From: Circinella minor
Taxonomy: Eukaryota > Mucoromycota > Mucoromycetes > Mucorales > Lichtheimiaceae
Assembly: GCA_016758965.1 (NCBI GenBank)
Contig: JAEPRB010000050.1
Span: 62,001-126,000, forward strand
Direction of reading: 5' to 3'
DNA: 64,000 nucleotides
In this document: positions 59,519 to 64,000 of the stretch, one piece after another
Numbering within the stretch: the first letter of the stretch is position 1
Layout: every line of letters starts with the position of its first letter
Position numbers and translations under genes: made by a program
The notes under the pieces: generated by a model
Told to the model about the DNA's origin: nothing
Database searches by the model: none
Seen by the model: the letters and a program-made list of their open reading frames with translations, nothing else

Positions 59519-59978
59519 AAAGAACAAAGAAAACATTAATTATATATATATTTGTAAAAAAAAATCGTAAAACGAAAAACGAATGAATGATTGAATTGAA
59601 CAAGAAATATTTTTTTTCAAAACTATTCTTTTTTTCTCGTGACAAAAACAAATCATCAAATTTGGTCATTTTTTTTTCTGTTCAATTTATTATAATATTG
59701 TATACACACACCACAAACAACAAAAAATAACAACAATACATTTATATACATAAACATCAACAAAACACAGATGCGCCATCCATTTTCTCTAAATCCCACC
59801 CTCCTCCACATTTCTTTTTTCTTATAGTAAAGTGCCAGGTAGTAAAGTTTTTCTTTTGCCTTTTTTTTTCTCCCTCTTATTTTTCCCTCGCTCTCTCTCT
59901 CTCCCTCTCTCTTTTCTTCTCTCTTGTGATCTCTTTTTATCTCTTTATATACATATTTATATATAAATTTTATTACCA
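59519..59978. promoter_or_regulatory. Spacer and likely promoter of the transglutaminase-like gene
   Basis: About 460 bp. T/C-rich tract at 59860-59940 ending in TATATACATATTTATATATA just before the ATG. A pyrimidine-rich leader like this is typical of fungal promoters. No gene recognised; the antisense frame is low complexity. Confidence 0.5.
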
Positions 59979-61875
59979 ATGAATGAACAATGGGCTAGTC
60001 CGTATTGGTTAGCATCCATGCAAGCTCGATATCCACAACCTGTTCCTTCCCAGTCTTTACCTACAAACAATTCAATGATGATGATGAATTATTATTATGA
60101 CGTTACTCATGCTAATAATAATAATAATAATAACACCGATTTTAATGCTACTTGTCGTCACCAAGTTTCAAATAGAACCAAAAGAAAACCAAAAAAGTCT
60201 CAACAAAAACAACATTCACGTCGATTGTCTGCTCCTCATGCGATGCCATCGTCTTCAATTCAGGACAATTCATTACCACCTCCCTGTCCTCTTCCTTTGA
60301 AAAAAAAGCCTCTTTCCTCGCCGGCACAACGCCAATACCAACAACAACAGCTACAGTTGCAGCAGCAACTACAACAGCCTAGACAACGAAAAATTAAGCG
60401 AAAACCTGTACCTCCTGTAGTTCAATTAGGTCATGCTATAAAAGATATTCGGTTAAATACAACAGCAGCAAACGACGATTATATTTTGCAACAAGATGAG
60501 GATGAAGAAGAAGAAGAAGTAGAAGAGCCTATCATGCGACCGTCCCATCCATTAAAATCATTACAAAATCAACAAATTTTATTACGATCCCCACTATCCG
60601 TTTCATCAACATCGAGTAGTTTGTTTGAGCTATCATCGCCTTCATCAGCTTCTTCAGCTTCTTCATCTTATGGTTCACATCCCTTACCCCTTCTTCAGCA
60701 ACAGAAGCAGCAACATTTGTCAAAGCAATATAAACGACAATCATTACCATTACCAGAAACCGTCACCATTTTTAACCCTCCTGCTAGCGCTACTAAAACT
60801 ACAATTACAAATGTTTCAAAAGCATCATCTACTCGTCATCAATATAGACCTCATAAACTCAATCGAATACATTCTGCACGTCCACAAGAAAGCGATGATG
60901 ATGATTATGACGACGCTAGTTTTGAAAATAATTATAGTCCGGAGGATGACGAGGAAACAGAAAGCGTACAAAATCCAACCTTTTGGAACCCAAGACCCGG
61001 TCCTGATGTAGGTGCACCCATCCGTCGTAACCTTTCTCGAAAACTAAAAGGATTATTACAACCACAAAAAATACGTATGGAAGGGGTAACAAAAGATCAA
61101 CATACAGCTTATCGAATATGGAGTGTCGAGCGACCCAAAACGCCTCCCTTATTTAGTAATGATGTTAGTGACACGAAGTTAAATAATGAATCTAGATTAT
61201 TAAACCCGTTCCAAATTCTTAGGTACCTTTTTTGTTTTACTTCTTTTGAAATATCAAAAACAACAAATATATTTAATCATTTTGTAATAAGTCGTTTTTA
61301 ACAATAATTATAATGATAACTATAATAGTAATGCATTGCCTGTTGCTGACGCATTAACATTGGATGATTTTCATGATAATGAATTTGCCCATATTGATAC
61401 ATATACCGCCAATGTCAAACAAAGAGGTCCCATGTTAACACCTACATTACTTGCAACAAAATTCTTGGCAAGGCCTTATCGACATGATTTACATAAAGTA
61501 CGAGCTATTTTTGTATGGATTGTACAAAACATTATAATGGACAAAAATTATCACCAGTCTGCTTTTTTCGAACAACAACATCAAGATCAACAAAATGAAA
61601 TTAATAGTAATAGTGTTATAACAACAACGACGACACATACATCTAATTCAAGTATTATGGCAACAACAAACAATACGTCAGAAACTGTATTGTCAAAAAG
61701 GATGTGCTCGTCACCACTTGGTATGGCCAACTTATTTTGTGAAATGGCAAATGCGATTAATCTTGAAGCTCAAGTAATATATGGATATCTTAGAGGTCAT
61801 AAAGATACAATGGCTGCTGATGGTATACCAAATGAAAACCATGTTTGGTGTTCAGGTTTGTTTTAGTTAAATTTA

Positions 61876-61913
<38 letters not shown>

Positions 61914-62889
61914 CCAAGCTTTTCGTTTTTGTCTTTTTGCTCATGTAGTCAAAGTGGGAGGGGAATATCGTTTTGTAGATTGTTGGTTAGCGTCACCTTA
62001 TTATTCAACCAATAACAATATTATCGAACCACATTGGTTTTTGTGTCGACCATGCGATATGATATATACACATTTCCCAACCAATCCAGTAAATCAATAT
62101 CTTGAACCTCCTATCAGTATTAGCACATTTTTTGCTCTACCTTACGTTTGTCTACCATTTTTCCGTCATCATATCCAAATTATCAACTACGATCCAGCTA
62201 ATTGCAACACATTAACAAATGATAAGATTTGTCATATTACACTTCAAGTGGATCACGATATATCATGTTATGCTGAAGTTGAAACACGAACACAATTAGA
62301 TTCAACACATACACAACTTGTTAAAACCCGTGGATTGGCCCAATGTTTCACTCGTGATGACGATAGTACAAGTCATACCAATGATCGGATATGTAAAATA
62401 AAAGCACAACTACCACAGGATCAATGGATGGGTTGGCTTAAAGTATATGCTGGTCCACGTGTTATACCAGCTACAACATCAGGTCAACAACAACAAGAAA
62501 AACTTGATTCAAAACATTATCCATTAGCTTTTTCTTTTCGACTCACACGTCAACAAGAACCACATCAACAGCAATTACAATTACAACAGAAACCATTTGA
62601 TTTTGTTCAACTTCATATATGTCAATATGAACTGTATATACAAGAACCACAATGTTATCAACTTTATCCATTACAAAAATACAACTTTTCAGTTAAAAGT
62701 AATCACACACATCATAAACTGGCCATTCGTAGTCCAAATGGTCGACTTTACAAACTTACGTATTATCCTCATGATCATACATATGATGGTACAATTACTG
62801 TAAGTGAAGTTGGACAATGGACTTTGGTGTGTTTGCTACATCATGCTGGTGGTCTATATGTTGTCGCTAGTTGGGATTGTAAATCCTGA
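59979..62889 (+). CDS. Transglutaminase-like protein (Cyk3/kyphoscoliosis-peptidase type), probably catalytically dead
   Basis: Fungal Cyk3-type proteins act at the division site and septum, and animal KY proteins in muscle; here the role is by family only. Exons 59979-61222, 61329-61855 and 61949-62889 give 903 aa. Residues 1-410 are low complexity (Gln, Ser, Asn, Pro, with an acidic stretch). The transglutaminase-like core spans about 440-620: LATKFLARPYRHDLHKVRAI, FVWIVQNI, then CSSPLGMANLFCEMANAI, VIYGYLRG, ENHVWCSVKV and YRFVDCWLA. His (NHVW) and Asp (FVDCW) of the usual Cys-His-Asp triad are present. At the expected Cys position I read Pro (SSPLGMANLF), with Cys three residues earlier. 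The C-terminal half has KY-like beta-rich domains (LAIRSPNGRLYKL). No SH3 domain is present, unlike yeast Cyk3. Confidence 0.85.
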
Positions 62890-63149
62890 TATCTTCTTGT
62901 TGTAGTTTATGATTATTATTGTTGTTGACTTTTGAAGATAAAAAACAAAAAACAATATAATATTATCATGATCTTTATATTACTACTATTAACATTTTAC
63001 TATAATTATTATTAATTGTTATTACTCCCAAGTTATCTGTATGCTTTGTTTTCCCCTTTCTTTTTCTCTTTTTATTAGGATGTTTTTAAATTTGTTTTGT
63101 TTTTGCTTCTTTTTTTTAATAATATGAATATTAAAAAAAAATAAACATA

Positions 63150-63948
63150 TTATGGTCGGTTCTTTGCAGCTTGTTCACGAATCCGTCGTTCATATTCCAC
63201 CTTATCCTTTCTGAATAACATATATGCATCTGATTGTGCTGGACTTTCTGGATTAGGATCATTCAGTAAGTCTTGAATACCCAAGAGAATCTACAATAGT
63301 TGGTTTTTTGTTGTTTAATTGATCAACTTTGCTAAATATCCCCCCTCTTCCTTATATTTCATTCTTTTTCTATCCAATATGTACCTGTTTCAATGTAATT
63401 GCTGGTTTCCATCCTTCATCTTCATTTAAAATAGAAAGACACACTGTTCCTGATGGATAAACATTTGGATGAAACAATGGAGGGGTAAATTTACCTATAG
63501 TAGTTACGACAAAAAAAAGAAGAAAAAATAGAAAGTAAGGAACTTTGATCACTTAAAAAAACGTTTTAAAAAAAAATTCAAAAATATATTCATACACTTT
63601 GGTGGTTTGCTTGGGTATTCTGAATGATCCAATATGTTAGTTAGTTATTAGCTGGTTAGTTAATAAAAAATGTTTATAGCATTATTTTTACCTTCAGGGA
63701 AAATCATTGTAATCTTATATACACCGTGTTCCCAAGGAGTCTATATCAATAAATAGAATATCATATATATCACCAATTGGAATTGAGGGTTTTTTCTTTT
63801 TTTTTTGCGTTCCAATGCTGAACAAGTTTTCATTAAACAAAAAAAAGCGTTGTCATAAACTTACATTTTCTTTTCCAGGAATACCACAAGACCATTGCAT
63901 AAGATCAAGTGTACTATCAGGAAGTTTTCCAGGGCGTGCCCAAAACCC
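63150..63948 (-). CDS. UBC9: SUMO-conjugating enzyme E2 Ubc9 (5' part lies outside the window)
   Basis: Takes SUMO from the E1 onto its active-site Cys and passes it to substrate lysines, mainly in the nucleus. Exons visible in coding order: 63948-63865, 63740-63692, 63619-63596 (24 nt), 63494-63385 and 63290-63150. The first exon or exons are beyond the right edge, so the gene is partial at its 5' end. The visible chain reads [53 protein letters not shown], the catalytic block [12 protein letters not shown] (Cys) and [20 protein letters not shown], then [12 protein letters not shown]. The [10 protein letters not shown] and ILLGIQ segments are characteristic of Ubc9 rather than ubiquitin E2s. 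It is convergent with the transglutaminase-like gene, 260 bp between stops. Confidence 0.95.
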
Positions 63949-64000
63949 CTTCAAAAAAAAAGATAATAATCTTATTAGTTTTACATAATTGAATCCACAA

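Overview
This window is nuclear DNA from a fungus, most likely an early-diverging Mucoromycota species (Mucorales-like). Three things suggest this. It is very AT-rich, with long A/T homopolymers and dinucleotide runs. The genes are dense in short GT-AG introns. The gene set is fungal: a fused dethiobiotin synthetase/DAPA aminotransferase, a Gpt2/Sct1-type acyltransferase, Sec2, a soluble Osm1-type fumarate reductase with a cytochrome b5 tail, and multi-exon calcineurin A and PRP8. The species cannot be fixed from sequence alone. Exon boundaries below were read by hand from splice signals and checked by reading-frame phase; summed coding lengths divide by three for every complete gene reported.

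Layout. 0.5-6 kb: two biotin genes head to head, BIO2 (minus) and BIO3-BIO1 (plus). 6-12.4 kb: a four-span membrane protein, an unrecognised intronless 534-aa gene and an intronless PPR protein. 12.4-14.3 kb: a spacer holding a short inverted-repeat element. 14.3-22.2 kb: complete PRP8 (11 exons, about 2331 aa, no intein). 22.2-29.6 kb: an accessory, repeat-rich island. Its core is a 4.9-kb unit bounded by near-identical inverted repeats of about 220 bp. The unit carries a broken multi-exon gene of unknown function with a D...ExK motif, a 190-bp direct duplication, and a 391-bp fold-back MITE inserted in the left arm. 29.6-33.8 kb: WDR48-like gene (15 exons). 33.8-40.7 kb: sparse, with a small secreted 8-cysteine protein and an intronless Sec2-like Rab GEF. 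40.7-45.4 kb: a GT31-type glycosyltransferase and Osm1-b5. 46.9-53 kb: a kinesin-3 (Unc104/KIF1 type). 53.8-59.5 kb: glycerol-3-phosphate acyltransferase and calcineurin A, divergent. 60-62.9 kb: a transglutaminase-like (Cyk3/KY-type) protein. 63.15 kb to the end: partial UBC9.

The genes are mostly core eukaryotic functions that do not form one system. The biotin pair is the clearest functional pairing: together it covers KAPA to biotin. Growth-related themes recur (polarised exocytosis by Sec2, kinesin-3 transport, calcineurin signalling, a septation-type transglutaminase-like protein), but nothing in the sequence ties them into a cluster. The most unusual part is the 24.2-29.2 kb island.
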